Source of the DNA: Balneola sp.
GTDB lineage: Bacteria > Bacteroidota > Rhodothermia > Balneolales > Balneolaceae
Reading direction: 5' to 3'
Assembly (NCBI GenBank): GCA_028284195.1
Contig: JANQSE010000002.1
Coordinates: 372,001-436,000, forward strand
Length of the DNA stretch: 64,000 nt
The position numbers and the translations under genes are program-made. Below are positions 16,995-26,367 of this stretch, one piece after another. The notes below the pieces were generated by a model. It worked only from the letters and a program-made list of their open reading frames with translations. It did not search any database and was not told the DNA's origin. The stretch's first letter is position 1. Every line of letters starts with the position of its first letter.

Positions 16995-17855
16995 CTAAGA
17001 ATCTTCCTCCTCTCCAAACTTAGAACCAACGGGCGGGCGGTATTCCTGAAATGGCATTTTTAGCAAGTTTACTGCATCATCGTGTTCTTCGGGATCCATA
17101 TGGGTATCAATTCCATAAGTGAGCTCTTTGGTATTTTCTACTTCTGCAAACGTTCCAAAAACCCGATCCCAGATTGCAAAAATATTCCCATAGTTGGTAT
17201 CGGTTAGCGGTTGAGTGTAGTGATGATGCACTTTATGCATATAAGGAGTAACAAACACCCAGGACAATGCCCTATCTACTTTTTTTGGCATTTGAATATT
17301 GGCATGGTTGAAGTGTGTAAACAGTGCTGATATACTTTGGTAGAGGAATACAATCCATATTGGTGCTCCAACAATCAACACACCCATTACGGTGAATAAC
17401 ATTCTGAACACGGCCTCTCCGGGATGGTGGCGAAGCCCGGTAGTTACATCTACGGTGGTATCGGAGTGGTGAACCAGGTGAAAACGCCACATGAATTTTA
17501 TTTTATGTTCTACCCAATGAACGGTGTAGGCTCCAATCAAGTCAAGAAGCATAACTCCAATTACAGCCTGAACCCAGACAGGCATTTCAAATAGATATAA
17601 AACTCCAAATTCATTAGCAGTTGTCCAGTCAGAAGCCCATAACAATGTGCCAGCAAAACCAAACCCGATAATGACAAAGAACACCGTGAGTATTCCATTT
17701 ATCAGGGCATGGCGAACTTTTTTGTAGCCGAACTCAAACAAAGGGAATACCCCTTCGATAATCCAGAATACGAAAATTCCGCCGACCAAAATGCCGGCCC
17801 TAAATGCTGTGGGGATATTCTCAAAAAAATCTATGAATGCTTCCATACTCAACAA
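16995..17855 (-). CDS. Sterol desaturase / fatty acid hydroxylase family membrane protein
   Basis: A 286-residue membrane enzyme with the diiron histidine clusters HWVEHKIKFMWRFHLVHHSD (about residue 117), LRHHPGE, HFNHANIQMP, and MHKVHHHYTQPLTDTNYGN (about 207). It resembles the product of 7246-8061 throughout this core and is probably a paralogue. The N-terminus carries several hydrophobic helices, and the C-terminal tail is acidic. Start is either the first ATG at 17855 or the third-codon-later ATG at 17846; I cannot decide. Substrate unknown. It stands alone on the minus strand, preceded by the terminator of the upstream large secreted-protein gene. Confidence 0.85.
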   Translation of the reverse strand: MLSMEAFIDFFENIPTAFRAGILVGGIFVFWIIEGVFPLFEFGYKKVRHALINGILTVFFVIIGFGFAGTLLWASDWTTANEFGVLYLFEMPVWVQAVIGVMLLDLIGAYTVHWVEHKIKFMWRFHLVHHSDTTVDVTTGLRHHPGEAVFRMLFTVMGVLIVGAPIWIVFLYQSISALFTHFNHANIQMPKKVDRALSWVFVTPYMHKVHHHYTQPLTDTNYGNIFAIWDRVFGTFAEVENTKELTYGIDTHMDPEEHDDAVNLLKMPFQEYRPPVGSKFGEEEDS

Positions 17856-17917
17856 TTTGATTTGCTGGAAAAGTAAGCCACAAAAAAGCTAAAACACAAA
17901 ATTTGATACGTATTAAA

Positions 17918-17947
17918 AAAGCCTTCTCTCAAAAGAAAGAAGGCTTT
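17918..17947 (-). terminator. Intrinsic terminator downstream of the BNR/VPS10-like gene
   Basis: Perfect 10-bp stem AAAGCCTTCT / AGAAGGCTTT (17918-17927 and 17938-17947) with a 10-base loop. Read on the minus strand it is followed by TTTTTTAATA, a good uridine tract. It sits about 120 bp after the stop of the gene ending at 18066 and 63 bp before the next minus-strand gene, so it separates the two transcripts. Confidence 0.8.
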
Positions 17948-17960
17948 AGCAAATTAGTAG

Positions 17961-18060
17961 TCATGCTGAACTTTGCCAAAGGCATCCCTTTGGGAGATTC
18001 AGCATCTGCAGTGTCAGAGTTGTGAATACACCGCAGATCCCGCATCAAGTGTGGGATGGC
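17961..18060. repeat. Two-hairpin dispersed repeat element
   Basis: About 100 bp with two internal hairpins. Hairpin 1: ATGCTGAA (17963-17970) pairs with TTCAGCAT (17998-18005), enclosing a 7-bp stem CCAAAGG/CCTTTGG with a CATC loop. Hairpin 2: ATCCC-n-CA (18037-18044) pairs with TG-n-GGGAT (18050-18057). The layout TCAT-stem-AGATCCCG-stem-GGATGGC recurs at 55451-55521 inside the ABC-F gene, indicating a dispersed family. It lies in the 3' untranslated region of the large secreted-protein gene. Confidence 0.6.
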
Positions 18061-18065
18061 TGATA

Positions 18066-21000
18066 TCAATCCATATCCACCTTTTTGAATTCCTTGAATG
18101 GATTGAAGTTTGCTCCTTCCATGGTTTTCTGATATTCCGGCCAGTCAGTAGTAAAGAATGTATTTATCTCTTTCAGTGCTTTATCTACTTCTTCTTTGGC
18201 AAGCCTTAGAAGATTTTCCTCCGTTGCGCCGGGGCCGTCATAATCATTCCCAAGATATCGGAAAGGAGCAAACAAAGCCCTTTGGGTATTCGGTGCCGGA
18301 TTACGCGTTATTCCCTGTCGATCATCCGGTTTACCAAACACCATATTCATTAGATCTTCGATCTTTTTCTTGGTTTCTTTGTTTGCATCGTTAATCTCTT
18401 TTAGATCTTTCTTGTCGCGACTGTCTGCTTTTGCCAGTGCTTCATGGGTTTTCACAATTTCCATTGCATCAATCAACTGATCGGTTGCTTTAGAAAGTGT
18501 ATGGTTTAGCTCACTTATTTGATCTCTAAGCTCTGCAGATTTACGAAGTGCAGCATTGGTTACTTCAATTCTTGGATCAGTCATTACATTCACCATTGTT
18601 GAATCAGAGTAGTCACTATAAGTGAATTTTACTTTGTAAGTACCCGGCATTACTGGTCCGCCAGATGGTTCCGGAGCATTTGGCCGTGCTTTACGACGAC
18701 TTGCACCGCGTAATCCTGCTTTATCCATACTCCAAGAAGTTCGATTAATACCATCTTGCTGAGGAGTACGTTCAAAAGTTCGGATCTTTTCACCGGACAT
18801 ATCAAACACTTCGATTTTTACTTTCTCTTTTTTGTCTGATTTCTTCTCATCTCCACCTTTTTTATTCAGTATTTTACTATTTACAGAATAGGTCAAGCGA
18901 GCTCCACCTGGACGGTTATCACCTGAAAAAACTCCATCAGCGGAAAAACGCATACCGCGTGCTTGCCGCCAAACTGCCTGATATGCATCTGGAGCAGGAT
19001 ATACTTTTATTGCTTTTTCAAGCTCATTTACTCCATTCCTAGCAAGCTCTCGTAGCGGGCGGATATCATCCAATACCCAGAAAGCACGGCCAAAAGTTCC
19101 TATTACCAGGTCATGCTCTCGAGGATGAATTACCATATCATAAGTAGAAACGGTTGGGTACCCATTGGTCCATTTTGTCCAGGTTTTGGCACCGTCAATG
19201 GTTACATACAAACCGAGCTCAGTTCCAATAAACATCAAATTTGGCTCCATTGGATCCTGAACGAAAGATAATGCATAACCTTCAAGACCTTTATCTTTGG
19301 CAATATTTGTCCACTTCTTGCCATAGTCTTTAGTGTGCATTACATAAACACCCCAGTCATCACGCCGATAATTGTTAATAACTGCTACCGCTTCACCGGC
19401 ATTATATGTTGATGCTTTTACCTGAGAAACCCAGCTGCCATCTGGCACGCCTTTTGTATTTTTGGTAAGGTCGGTCCAGGTTTCGCCTCCATCACGGGTT
19501 ATGTGCACTTTACCGTCATCCGCTCCTGCCCAAATTAAGCCTTGTTCCAATGGGCTGGGCTCGATGGCTAAAATAGTGGTAAAGTTTTCTGCTCCGGTAG
19601 CATCCATTGTGATACCACCACTTTCGTGCTGTTTTTGCTTGGTAGTATCGTTGGTTGTTAAATCCGGTGAAATGATTGTCCAGGATTCGCCACGATTTGT
19701 ACTTTTGTGTACATATTGTGATCCAAAGTATATGGTCTCTTCATCAAATGGGTCAAAGTTTATGGCAGAGTTCCAGTTGAAACGAAGGTTCTCTCCATCC
19801 GGATGAGTTGGACGCACAAAGCGCCCGCCACCAGTTTCAAGATCAACACGCCCAACATTTCCCTGTTGAGACATGGCATACACATAACGGTCATCGCTTG
19901 GATCCATCATCACATCAAAACCGTCTCCAAAGTAGAGCTCTTCCCAATATGCATTTCGGATTCCCCCTGATCGCCATACATAAGCAGGCCCTTGCCATGA
20001 ACCGTTGTCCTGCATACCGCCATAAATATTGTATGGAATGCGATTATCTACATTTACATGGTAAAATTGCCCAACAGGAATATTGTTAATGAATCTCCAG
20101 GAGTTTCCTCCATCATACGTGATATTTAACCCACCGTCATTTCCATCAATCATAAAGCCAGGATTACTATGGCTTAACCATAGTGCATGATGGTCAGGGT
20201 GTACCCAGTTATAATAGGGGTATAAACTTTCGAATGAACGGGCTCCATCTGTACTTTTTGAGATATAGGTATAGATACTGTATACCGTATTTTCGTTAAA
20301 AGGATCTACATAAATTTCGGCGTAATAAAATGGCCGGTTGCCTACATCACCATCTTCTTCTACGGTTTGCCTAAGCTCCCAGGTATAACCTCCGTCATCA
20401 GAACGATAAATTGCGTTTTTCTTGGATTCGATATGGGCATATACTATGTTGGGGTTACTTGGCGCAATTGCGATTCCCATTCTCCCAAGATCACCTTTTG
20501 GGAGTCCGTCTTCTTCGGTAAGTTCTTTCCACGTGTTACCACCATCAAGAGTCATGTAAAGGCCGGAGCCTTCTCCTCCGGATTCAAAGAACCATGGCCA
20601 TCTTCTGAATTGCCACATAGCGGCGAATATCTTATTTGGATTGGCTGGATCCATCACCATATCGCCAATTCCGGTGCGTGTATTCACATAAAGAATTTTT
20701 TCCCAGGTTTCACCGCCATCTGTGGTTTTGTAAACACCACGATCTTCGCTGTCGCCCCATGCAGAGCCTTGAGCTCCTACATAAACCACATCCGGATTGT
20801 CGGGATGAATAATTACACGATGAATATTTCGTGTTCCTTCAAGACCCATCAATTTGAATGAACGGCCACCATCAATACTTTTATAAACCCCGGCACCGCT
20901 GCTTTGGCTGTTTCTTGGGTTACCTTCGCCGGTTCCTACCCAAACAATACTTGGATTTTTTTGGTAGATGTCGATTGCTCCTATAGAAGCAGCACCATAC

Positions 21001-21260
21001 TCATCAAAAATTGGTTCCCATTTAATACCACCACTTTCAGATTTCCAAACACCACCGGATGCGGAACCTGCATATATGATGTCGTTGTTGGATTCAACAA
21101 CATCGATAGCTGTAATACGGCCACTCATTCCTGCAGGGCCTATATTTCTGGGTTCCATTCCTTTTAACAATTCCATATCTAATTGTTGCGCATATGAAAT
21201 TGAGCTGCCTGCACACATGGTTAATACCAATGCCAGGCTAATTGCTACTACTTTTTTCAT
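18066..21260 (-). CDS. Secreted BNR/VPS10-like beta-propeller protein
   Basis: A 1064-residue exported protein with a signal peptide (MKKVVAISLALVLTMCAGSS, cleavage after SYA near residue 24). Residues 30-730 are filled with Asp-box/BNR-type units such as SESGGIKWEPIF, SIDGGRSFKLM, TTDGGETWEKIL, TLDGGNTWKELT and TRDGGETWTDLT, the S/T-x-D-G-G-x-T/S-W pattern of sialidase and sortilin (VPS10) propellers. The C-terminal ~250 residues contain a beta-rich segment and a helical region (AALRKSAELRDQISELNHTL). Proteins of this layout are common in Bacteroidota and are annotated as glycosyl hydrolases or VPS10-domain proteins, without proven activity. No T9SS tail is seen. It is followed by a repeat element and a strong terminator, and preceded by another terminator, so it forms its own transcript. 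Confidence 0.8.
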   Translation of the reverse strand: MKKVVAISLALVLTMCAGSSISYAQQLDMELLKGMEPRNIGPAGMSGRITAIDVVESNNDIIYAGSASGGVWKSESGGIKWEPIFDEYGAASIGAIDIYQKNPSIVWVGTGEGNPRNSQSSGAGVYKSIDGGRSFKLMGLEGTRNIHRVIIHPDNPDVVYVGAQGSAWGDSEDRGVYKTTDGGETWEKILYVNTRTGIGDMVMDPANPNKIFAAMWQFRRWPWFFESGGEGSGLYMTLDGGNTWKELTEEDGLPKGDLGRMGIAIAPSNPNIVYAHIESKKNAIYRSDDGGYTWELRQTVEEDGDVGNRPFYYAEIYVDPFNENTVYSIYTYISKSTDGARSFESLYPYYNWVHPDHHALWLSHSNPGFMIDGNDGGLNITYDGGNSWRFINNIPVGQFYHVNVDNRIPYNIYGGMQDNGSWQGPAYVWRSGGIRNAYWEELYFGDGFDVMMDPSDDRYVYAMSQQGNVGRVDLETGGGRFVRPTHPDGENLRFNWNSAINFDPFDEETIYFGSQYVHKSTNRGESWTIISPDLTTNDTTKQKQHESGGITMDATGAENFTTILAIEPSPLEQGLIWAGADDGKVHITRDGGETWTDLTKNTKGVPDGSWVSQVKASTYNAGEAVAVINNYRRDDWGVYVMHTKDYGKKWTNIAKDKGLEGYALSFVQDPMEPNLMFIGTELGLYVTIDGAKTWTKWTNGYPTVSTYDMVIHPREHDLVIGTFGRAFWVLDDIRPLRELARNGVNELEKAIKVYPAPDAYQAVWRQARGMRFSADGVFSGDNRPGGARLTYSVNSKILNKKGGDEKKSDKKEKVKIEVFDMSGEKIRTFERTPQQDGINRTSWSMDKAGLRGASRRKARPNAPEPSGGPVMPGTYKVKFTYSDYSDSTMVNVMTDPRIEVTNAALRKSAELRDQISELNHTLSKATDQLIDAMEIVKTHEALAKADSRDKKDLKEINDANKETKKKIEDLMNMVFGKPDDRQGITRNPAPNTQRALFAPFRYLGNDYDGPGATEENLLRLAKEEVDKALKEINTFFTTDWPEYQKTMEGANFNPFKEFKKVDMD

Positions 21261-21282
21261 GTTTTTAGTTTTTGGTGATTAC

Positions 21283-21310
21283 AAAAAAGGGCAGCACATG
21301 GCTACCCTTT
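21283..21310 (-). terminator. Intrinsic terminator downstream of the metalloprotease gene
   Basis: On the minus strand the stem GGGTAGC / GCTGCCC (21307-21301 and 21295-21289, one G-U pair) has a five-base loop and is followed by six T residues (21288-21283). It begins 19 bp after the metalloprotease stop at 21329 and lies before the next minus-strand gene start at 21260. Confidence 0.75.
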
Positions 21311-21328
21311 AAATTGGTTTATGAAAGA

Positions 21329-23812
21329 TCAATCATTGCCTTCCAGGATCTCATCGATCCGGGCTCTGGAATCTTCCAAATGGATACGTGTGGCTCTGTT
21401 TAAACCACCCCCGGCAATCGCACTGTTAATATCTCTTTTCAGGATATTTAATTCATTACGAACTATTGGCCTGATGTCTGATTGACTTACATCCACAGCA
21501 CGTGCAAAGAATCCGGTGGGTTCCTGATTAAGCAGGTTATCCATCCTTTCGATGTATGCTCTTTGCAGATGTCTGCGATGGATGTTGATGTTTCGTTTGG
21601 CACGTGCTTCTGTCCAAATACCATTTCTGGTATCATCCATCATTTCCATTAATGTATATATGTTACCCGTTCCACGTGCTTCTGCTTCGATTAATCGAGC
21701 TAAACGGTCCGGCCTCATTAAGTTATTAAGTACTCCAACCTGAGCACGACGGAATGTTTCTACAGCCGAAGACTGATTAACACGATCCAGAATGTCTTTA
21801 TTAAAAGCCCACGTAGGAGCAGAAAACGCATGTTTTACCAGAAAGTTCATGGCTCGTTTTTGATCAGCTTTATCAACGATTTCGTAAACAACGCCATCCT
21901 GGTCATATGTTTTATAAGTTTGATATACTCCACCAATATACGTGGTAACATGCCCCATATATCTTCTCCACTGTCCAAGAACATTGTTGTAAAGCTCTGA
22001 AAGGTCAGCGAATTGTTCGCCATCTCTGTCTGTCCATTCAACCAGGTTTTCTGTGATAACCTGCAGGTTAGCAAGGCCAAGCTCACTAGCCCTCATTGCA
22101 TCGTCACCTATTGCTTCGGTTTGTGATCGGGGATCAGCACCATTGGCATACCCAAACCAATAAAGAGGATCATCACCATTGGCTACAATCCATTCATTTA
22201 AAGTCTCGTTCTCGTCATCGGGATTTTCGATATCGGGGAACCATGTGTAGCCCCATTTAATAGACCATTTGTCATACTCTCCAATTTGCGGATAAAAATG
22301 AGTTACTCCATCGCCTGGTTGAGCGATGTAATTAAAACGTGCATAATCCATAATAGATGGCGCAGTGCCATGAGTTGAAGTGAATTCAGGATCACGAAGT
22401 TGTTCTACAGTATATCCTACACTGGAGCCCATGTTATGAGGAAGCCCCAATGTGTGCCCAACTTCATGAGCCATTACAAAACGTAGCATGTCACCCATTA
22501 TCTCATCAGACATTTTTACATTTCTTGCATTCGGGTTAGCAGCTGATGTTTGGATAAAGAACCAGTTTCTTAACAGATTTTGAATGTTGTGATACCATAG
22601 AATATCGCTTTCCAGAATCTGTCCTGTTCTTGGGTCATGAACATGCGGTCCTTGCGCATTCTGAATTGGATTGGTGATATAGCGCATAACTGAATAGCGT
22701 ACATCTTCAGGAGAAAACTCAGGATCTTCTTCAGGAGTTGGTGCTGCCTTACCGATAATGGCATTTTTAAATCCTGCTTCTTCAAAAGCAACCTGCCAGT
22801 CTTCAATACCTGCAAGCAGATATGGGATCCATTTTTTAGGAGTTGCAGGATCCAGGTAATACACGATGGGTTCTTCCGGCTCAACAAGCTCGCCTCTTAG
22901 GTATGCAGCTTTGTCTTTTGGAACCAGTTTGTATCTGGTTATAAACCGGTTAGTTGCTGCCTTATGCTCATCAGAGCTATAATCGTACTGGCCGATTGAA
23001 AAATACCCAACACGTTGATCCCAGTTACGAGGCATAGCCGGCTCGTCTGGCAAAAGGATCATCGACTGATTCACTTCAAGAGAAATGGTGTTTGTAGAAC
23101 GATTGTCCGGTGGATTTGACGCATCATACGTAAGTACATGCCTTACTTCCAGGTTTTTGGGGTAGCTGGTCATTCTTTCTACAAAAGAACGACTTCCATC
23201 TAATCGCCGAACCTGAAAATTTCTTCGTTGAAAACTACTTAAGCCACTTATTAAAGCAATATCACTGGTATAAAGTTTAGTAGCTTCAATAACGATCCCG
23301 GTTGTGTCTTCATTATTGGCTTCAATCTTGAAGGTATAAACAACCGGTTCAAAATTATTATTTCGAACAGATTTGTAAATAGGATCTTCCTCGTCTGCAA
23401 CGCTAGAGTATGATACATGCCGAAGCAGGATATTGTTTTCTTTACGCTGCCAACGTACCACCTGTTGCCCTCTGGCTTTTTGGCCGGCTCCGCCAAAGCT
23501 CAGGTTTTGTACAGAACCTGCTACACGTGTAACAAGTAACATTTCACGATCCAGCATTTCGTTCGGGATTTCGAAGTAATACTTATCCTTTACCTTGTGC
23601 ACATTAAACAAACCTTCGTCTGTTTTGGCATCTTTGGTTATTACGTCACTGAATTTCTTTAAGTCGCCTTTTTTCGGCGCAGGCCTTTTCTGGGCTGATG
23701 AAGAATTACTTGGTTTAGTAGCAGAGCCGGATGATTTACAGCCAGATACTACCAAAACAAAACAAAGAGATAGAGCAAAAAATCTGCTCATTAACTTAAT
23801 ACCATAGTTCAT
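21329..23812 (-). CDS. Zinc-dependent metalloprotease lipoprotein (DUF5117/DUF4953 type)
   Basis: An 827-residue exported protein with a lipobox (LVVSGC, Cys at about 25), so probably envelope-anchored. The zinc-binding motif HEVGHTLGLPHNMGSS (first His near residue 449) fits the metzincin HExxHxxGxxH consensus. The N-terminal region (YYFEIPNEMLDREMLLVTRV, IVYYLDPATPKKWIPYLLAG, IEDWQVAFEEAGFKNAI) and the Met-turn candidate SIMDYARFNY also match the Bacteroidota family with DUF5117 and DUF4953 domains. Natural substrates are unknown. The start may be the ATG at 23812 or at 23791 (MSRFFALSLCFVL), both leaving the signal intact. It lies upstream of the BNR/VPS10-like gene but is separated by a terminator. 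Confidence 0.87.
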   Translation of the reverse strand: MNYGIKLMSRFFALSLCFVLVVSGCKSSGSATKPSNSSSAQKRPAPKKGDLKKFSDVITKDAKTDEGLFNVHKVKDKYYFEIPNEMLDREMLLVTRVAGSVQNLSFGGAGQKARGQQVVRWQRKENNILLRHVSYSSVADEEDPIYKSVRNNNFEPVVYTFKIEANNEDTTGIVIEATKLYTSDIALISGLSSFQRRNFQVRRLDGSRSFVERMTSYPKNLEVRHVLTYDASNPPDNRSTNTISLEVNQSMILLPDEPAMPRNWDQRVGYFSIGQYDYSSDEHKAATNRFITRYKLVPKDKAAYLRGELVEPEEPIVYYLDPATPKKWIPYLLAGIEDWQVAFEEAGFKNAIIGKAAPTPEEDPEFSPEDVRYSVMRYITNPIQNAQGPHVHDPRTGQILESDILWYHNIQNLLRNWFFIQTSAANPNARNVKMSDEIMGDMLRFVMAHEVGHTLGLPHNMGSSVGYTVEQLRDPEFTSTHGTAPSIMDYARFNYIAQPGDGVTHFYPQIGEYDKWSIKWGYTWFPDIENPDDENETLNEWIVANGDDPLYWFGYANGADPRSQTEAIGDDAMRASELGLANLQVITENLVEWTDRDGEQFADLSELYNNVLGQWRRYMGHVTTYIGGVYQTYKTYDQDGVVYEIVDKADQKRAMNFLVKHAFSAPTWAFNKDILDRVNQSSAVETFRRAQVGVLNNLMRPDRLARLIEAEARGTGNIYTLMEMMDDTRNGIWTEARAKRNINIHRRHLQRAYIERMDNLLNQEPTGFFARAVDVSQSDIRPIVRNELNILKRDINSAIAGGGLNRATRIHLEDSRARIDEILEGND

Positions 23813-23915
23813 TTCTTACGTATTTTTTATGAAAATTAAAAAGTATGCTAAGGTGAGAGTATGTTAGGAGCTAATCAAGTATAATTTGCTGGCAGGTGTA
23901 AAAAGATTAAAAGAG

Positions 23916-24791
23916 CTATTTAAGATACTGCCTGAACCAGGCACCGGTGTGATCTACCAGTTCTTTAAATGTGGGAGGGAAGAATTCATCTTCAAAAGGG
24001 TGTGCAGCACCAAATGTATGCCCTGCTTTAGAGATTAATCTAAGTTCTTTGTTTTTAGCACCGCACTCAATTTCGAGTTTTTCAGAATCGGTATATGGAA
24101 CTGCTTCGTCTTCTCTGCCGTGAATAAATAAACATGGCACCACCAGGTCTTTAACTCTGCGAATGGCAATAAGCCGGTCTGCGTTTTCTCTGGTATCGTC
24201 CCACCATATACGATCTACTTTCATTTTTTGGCCGGTGCGGGAATTTTCGATTTCGGTAAACCCTTTCTTTTCCCAATCTGATTTTGCTTTATCTGAAAAG
24301 CGTTCCAGGTAATCTGCCACAGCAGCCCAGGTTACAAGACATTGAATGGATTCATATTCAGCTGCGGCAGCAACAGCAGTGTGCCCTCCGCGTGAATGGC
24401 CTACAATTCCAATTGTATCGGTGTTCAAATTGGAATGAGAGTCGCCAATGTTACCGGTTTGTAATGCATTAATTACCAAGCCTATTTCATCGAGGTCTTT
24501 TGATAGTGTGGATTTTTCAAACAGATCTAGTCGTTCATATTCCGTTCGTCCATTTCCAATTCCATTATGTGAAAAATTTATCGCAAGCACGCCAAATCCA
24601 TACCTGGCCAAATCTTCACATGCATCGGGGAATGGCCCCCAATCTTTGAAACCTTTAAATCCATGTAGGAAAATGATGACCGGAAAATCTTTTGCTGTTC
24701 CACTGATTGGAGAATAAAGATCGTACTTGATGGGCAGTTCTTCGTCTGTGAAAATTTGCCCTGATGAAACGGATAGATTATCGTACTCCAT
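23916..24791 (-). CDS. Alpha/beta hydrolase (dienelactone hydrolase-like)
   Basis: A 291-residue soluble hydrolase. Family features: DFPVIIFLHGFKGFKDWGPF (oxyanion-hole strand), nucleophile elbow GIVGHSRGGHTAV (Ser in GHSRG, near residue 155), acid residue in CLFIHGREDEAVPYTDSEKL and catalytic His in ISKAGHTFGAAHPF. These fit a serine hydrolase of the dienelactone/prolyl-oligopeptidase-like group; the substrate is unknown. It starts four bases after the rluB stop, so it is the last gene of the compact minus-strand operon that begins with the GCS2-CBS gene. No signal peptide is seen. Confidence 0.85.
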   Translation of the reverse strand: MEYDNLSVSSGQIFTDEELPIKYDLYSPISGTAKDFPVIIFLHGFKGFKDWGPFPDACEDLARYGFGVLAINFSHNGIGNGRTEYERLDLFEKSTLSKDLDEIGLVINALQTGNIGDSHSNLNTDTIGIVGHSRGGHTAVAAAAEYESIQCLVTWAAVADYLERFSDKAKSDWEKKGFTEIENSRTGQKMKVDRIWWDDTRENADRLIAIRRVKDLVVPCLFIHGREDEAVPYTDSEKLEIECGAKNKELRLISKAGHTFGAAHPFEDEFFPPTFKELVDHTGAWFRQYLK

Positions 24792-24795
24792 AAAG

Positions 24796-25620
24796 TTAGT
24801 TTTTTTTAAAATCCAGTGATTCCAGCTTAACGAGCTTACGGAGATTGTTAATCTCTTTTTGTTTGAGGTATCGCCAGCGGCCGATTTTTACACCTTTCAA
24901 TGTAAGCCCGGCATATTCGATACGTTTTAGTTTAGTTACCTGTGTGCCGAAATGTTCCACCATTCGCCGGATAAGCCGGTTTCTGCCTTCAAACACTGAA
25001 ACCTGGAACACATTTGGCATATCTACAATGTATTTTAATTGATGCCCTTTTGCTTCGCCATCTTCTAAAGGGATTCCACTTCTGAACATGTTCAATTCAT
25101 CGTTAGAAAGCGGCCGTTCAGATTCTACTTCGTAGGTTTTTCGAACTTTATAGCTTGGATGCATTAAACGATGGGTAAGATCGCCATCGTTTGTTAAAAT
25201 CAACAATCCGGTGGTATTTCTGTCTAACCGACCCACCGGATAAACACGTGCACCTGTAGCATCTTCTACTTCATCCAGTACAGTATTTCGGCCGCGGTCA
25301 TCATCTGTAGTGGTAATTGTATTTTTTGGTTTATTTAACAGCAGATATACAAAAGGCTCCAGCTGAATTCGTTGCCCGTTCACTTCTACGCTATCCTGCC
25401 GGCGAACCTGAGTGCCCATTTCCTTAACAATTTTTCCGTTTACTTTTACCAGGCCATCAGCAATATATGTGTCAGCCTCTCTGCGGCTGCAAAGCCCGGC
25501 GTGGGCAATAAATTTGTTAAGGCGGATCTTTTCTTTTTGGGAATAGTTTTGGTCTATCTGGGTTGGTAAAGTTCCAGAGTTTTTCTTCTTATTTCTTTTA
25601 TTCCTATTGGAAGACTTCAT
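24796..25620 (-). CDS. rluB: RluB-like 23S rRNA pseudouridine synthase
   Basis: A 274-residue RNA-modifying enzyme. It has an N-terminal basic stretch (SSNRNKRNKKKNS), an S4 RNA-binding domain (IRLNKFIAHAGLCSRREADTYI then LVKVNGKIVKEMGTQV) and the catalytic domain with PVGRLDRNTTGLLILTNDGD, where the Asp in GRLD is the nucleophile, and RRMVEHFGTQVTKLKRIEYA. This is the RsuA/RluB/RluE/RluF subgroup; RluB, which isomerises a uridine in helix 93 of 23S rRNA, is the usual partner of scpB. It directly follows scpB with no intervening base (scpB TAA, then ATG), the order conserved in many bacteria. Confidence 0.92.
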   Translation of the reverse strand: MKSSNRNKRNKKKNSGTLPTQIDQNYSQKEKIRLNKFIAHAGLCSRREADTYIADGLVKVNGKIVKEMGTQVRRQDSVEVNGQRIQLEPFVYLLLNKPKNTITTTDDDRGRNTVLDEVEDATGARVYPVGRLDRNTTGLLILTNDGDLTHRLMHPSYKVRKTYEVESERPLSNDELNMFRSGIPLEDGEAKGHQLKYIVDMPNVFQVSVFEGRNRLIRRMVEHFGTQVTKLKRIEYAGLTLKGVKIGRWRYLKQKEINNLRKLVKLESLDFKKN

Positions 25621-26367
25621 TTACTCTTTTTCTGATCCGTTCGGGTTCTCTTCACCATTTTCTGACCCCTGTTCAGGAATTTCTGTGTTAATTTCATCTG
25701 TTTTCTTTTGCTCTTCCTCTACCATTTCTTCCTCATCCATAATAATAGATTGTTCGAGCAATAATTGGCGGTGTTCTGCCATATCATCATCTTTTAGTAT
25801 TTCTTCAATCTCCCGGGGTTTAGGAAGTTCATCTACTGAATTGATACCAAAATGGCGAAGAAAATGAGGGGTGGTTTTATAGAGCAATGCTTTACCCGGC
25901 CCATCATGCCGGCCTGATACTTCAATTAATGCTTTTTCCATTAGCTGGCGAAGGATGTAACCAGAATCAACTCCCCTGATTTGATCTACCTCGGGCTTGG
26001 TGATGGGTTGCTTGTAAGCAACTATGGCGAGGCTTTCGATAGCAGATTGAGATAGTTTTCGATAAGCATTTTCGTGTTGGAAAACACTTAACCAGTAGTG
26101 GAATTTTTTTTGAGTAACGAAGGTATAGCCTTTAGCAATTCTTTCGATCCTGAAGCTCAGCCCATTTTCATCGTAACGGGTGTTGAGCTTATCTACAAAA
26201 TCGCTAACTGTTTCTTCAGAAATTTCGATCTGTTCTTCGTTCTCAACAATAATTGACCTTATTTTTTGCCCTGATATAGGCTCTTCGCTTGCAAAAATTA
26301 GTGCTTCAATAACAGATGTTAATCGTGTTCCATCAACAAACTCATAATCGTTAAGTCGTTCGCTCAT
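25621..26367 (-). CDS. scpB: Segregation and condensation protein B
   Basis: About 248 residues. ScpB is a winged-helix dimer that binds ScpA and SMC to compact and segregate the chromosome. Signature stretches: LTSVIEALIFASEEPISGQKI, FRIERIAKGYTFVTQKKFHYWL, LSQSAIESLAIVAYKQPITK with VDQIRGVDSGYILRQLMEKA. The frame is open back to 26487, but the ATG at 26367 begins the family N-terminus (MSERLNDYEFVDG) and overlaps the upstream gene stop by ATGA, so I chose it. The C-terminal ~60 residues are acidic and low-complexity (EEMVEEEQKKTDEINTE). No scpA is next to it, which is different from the common scpA-scpB order. Confidence 0.92.
   Translation of the reverse strand: MSERLNDYEFVDGTRLTSVIEALIFASEEPISGQKIRSIIVENEEQIEISEETVSDFVDKLNTRYDENGLSFRIERIAKGYTFVTQKKFHYWLSVFQHENAYRKLSQSAIESLAIVAYKQPITKPEVDQIRGVDSGYILRQLMEKALIEVSGRHDGPGKALLYKTTPHFLRHFGINSVDELPKPREIEEILKDDDMAEHRQLLLEQSIIMDEEEMVEEEQKKTDEINTEIPEQGSENGEENPNGSEKE

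Noticed and set aside
20367-20861. A 164-codon frame opposite the BNR/VPS10-like gene
   Set aside because: Antisense to a protein with regular repeated units; no own start context or family.
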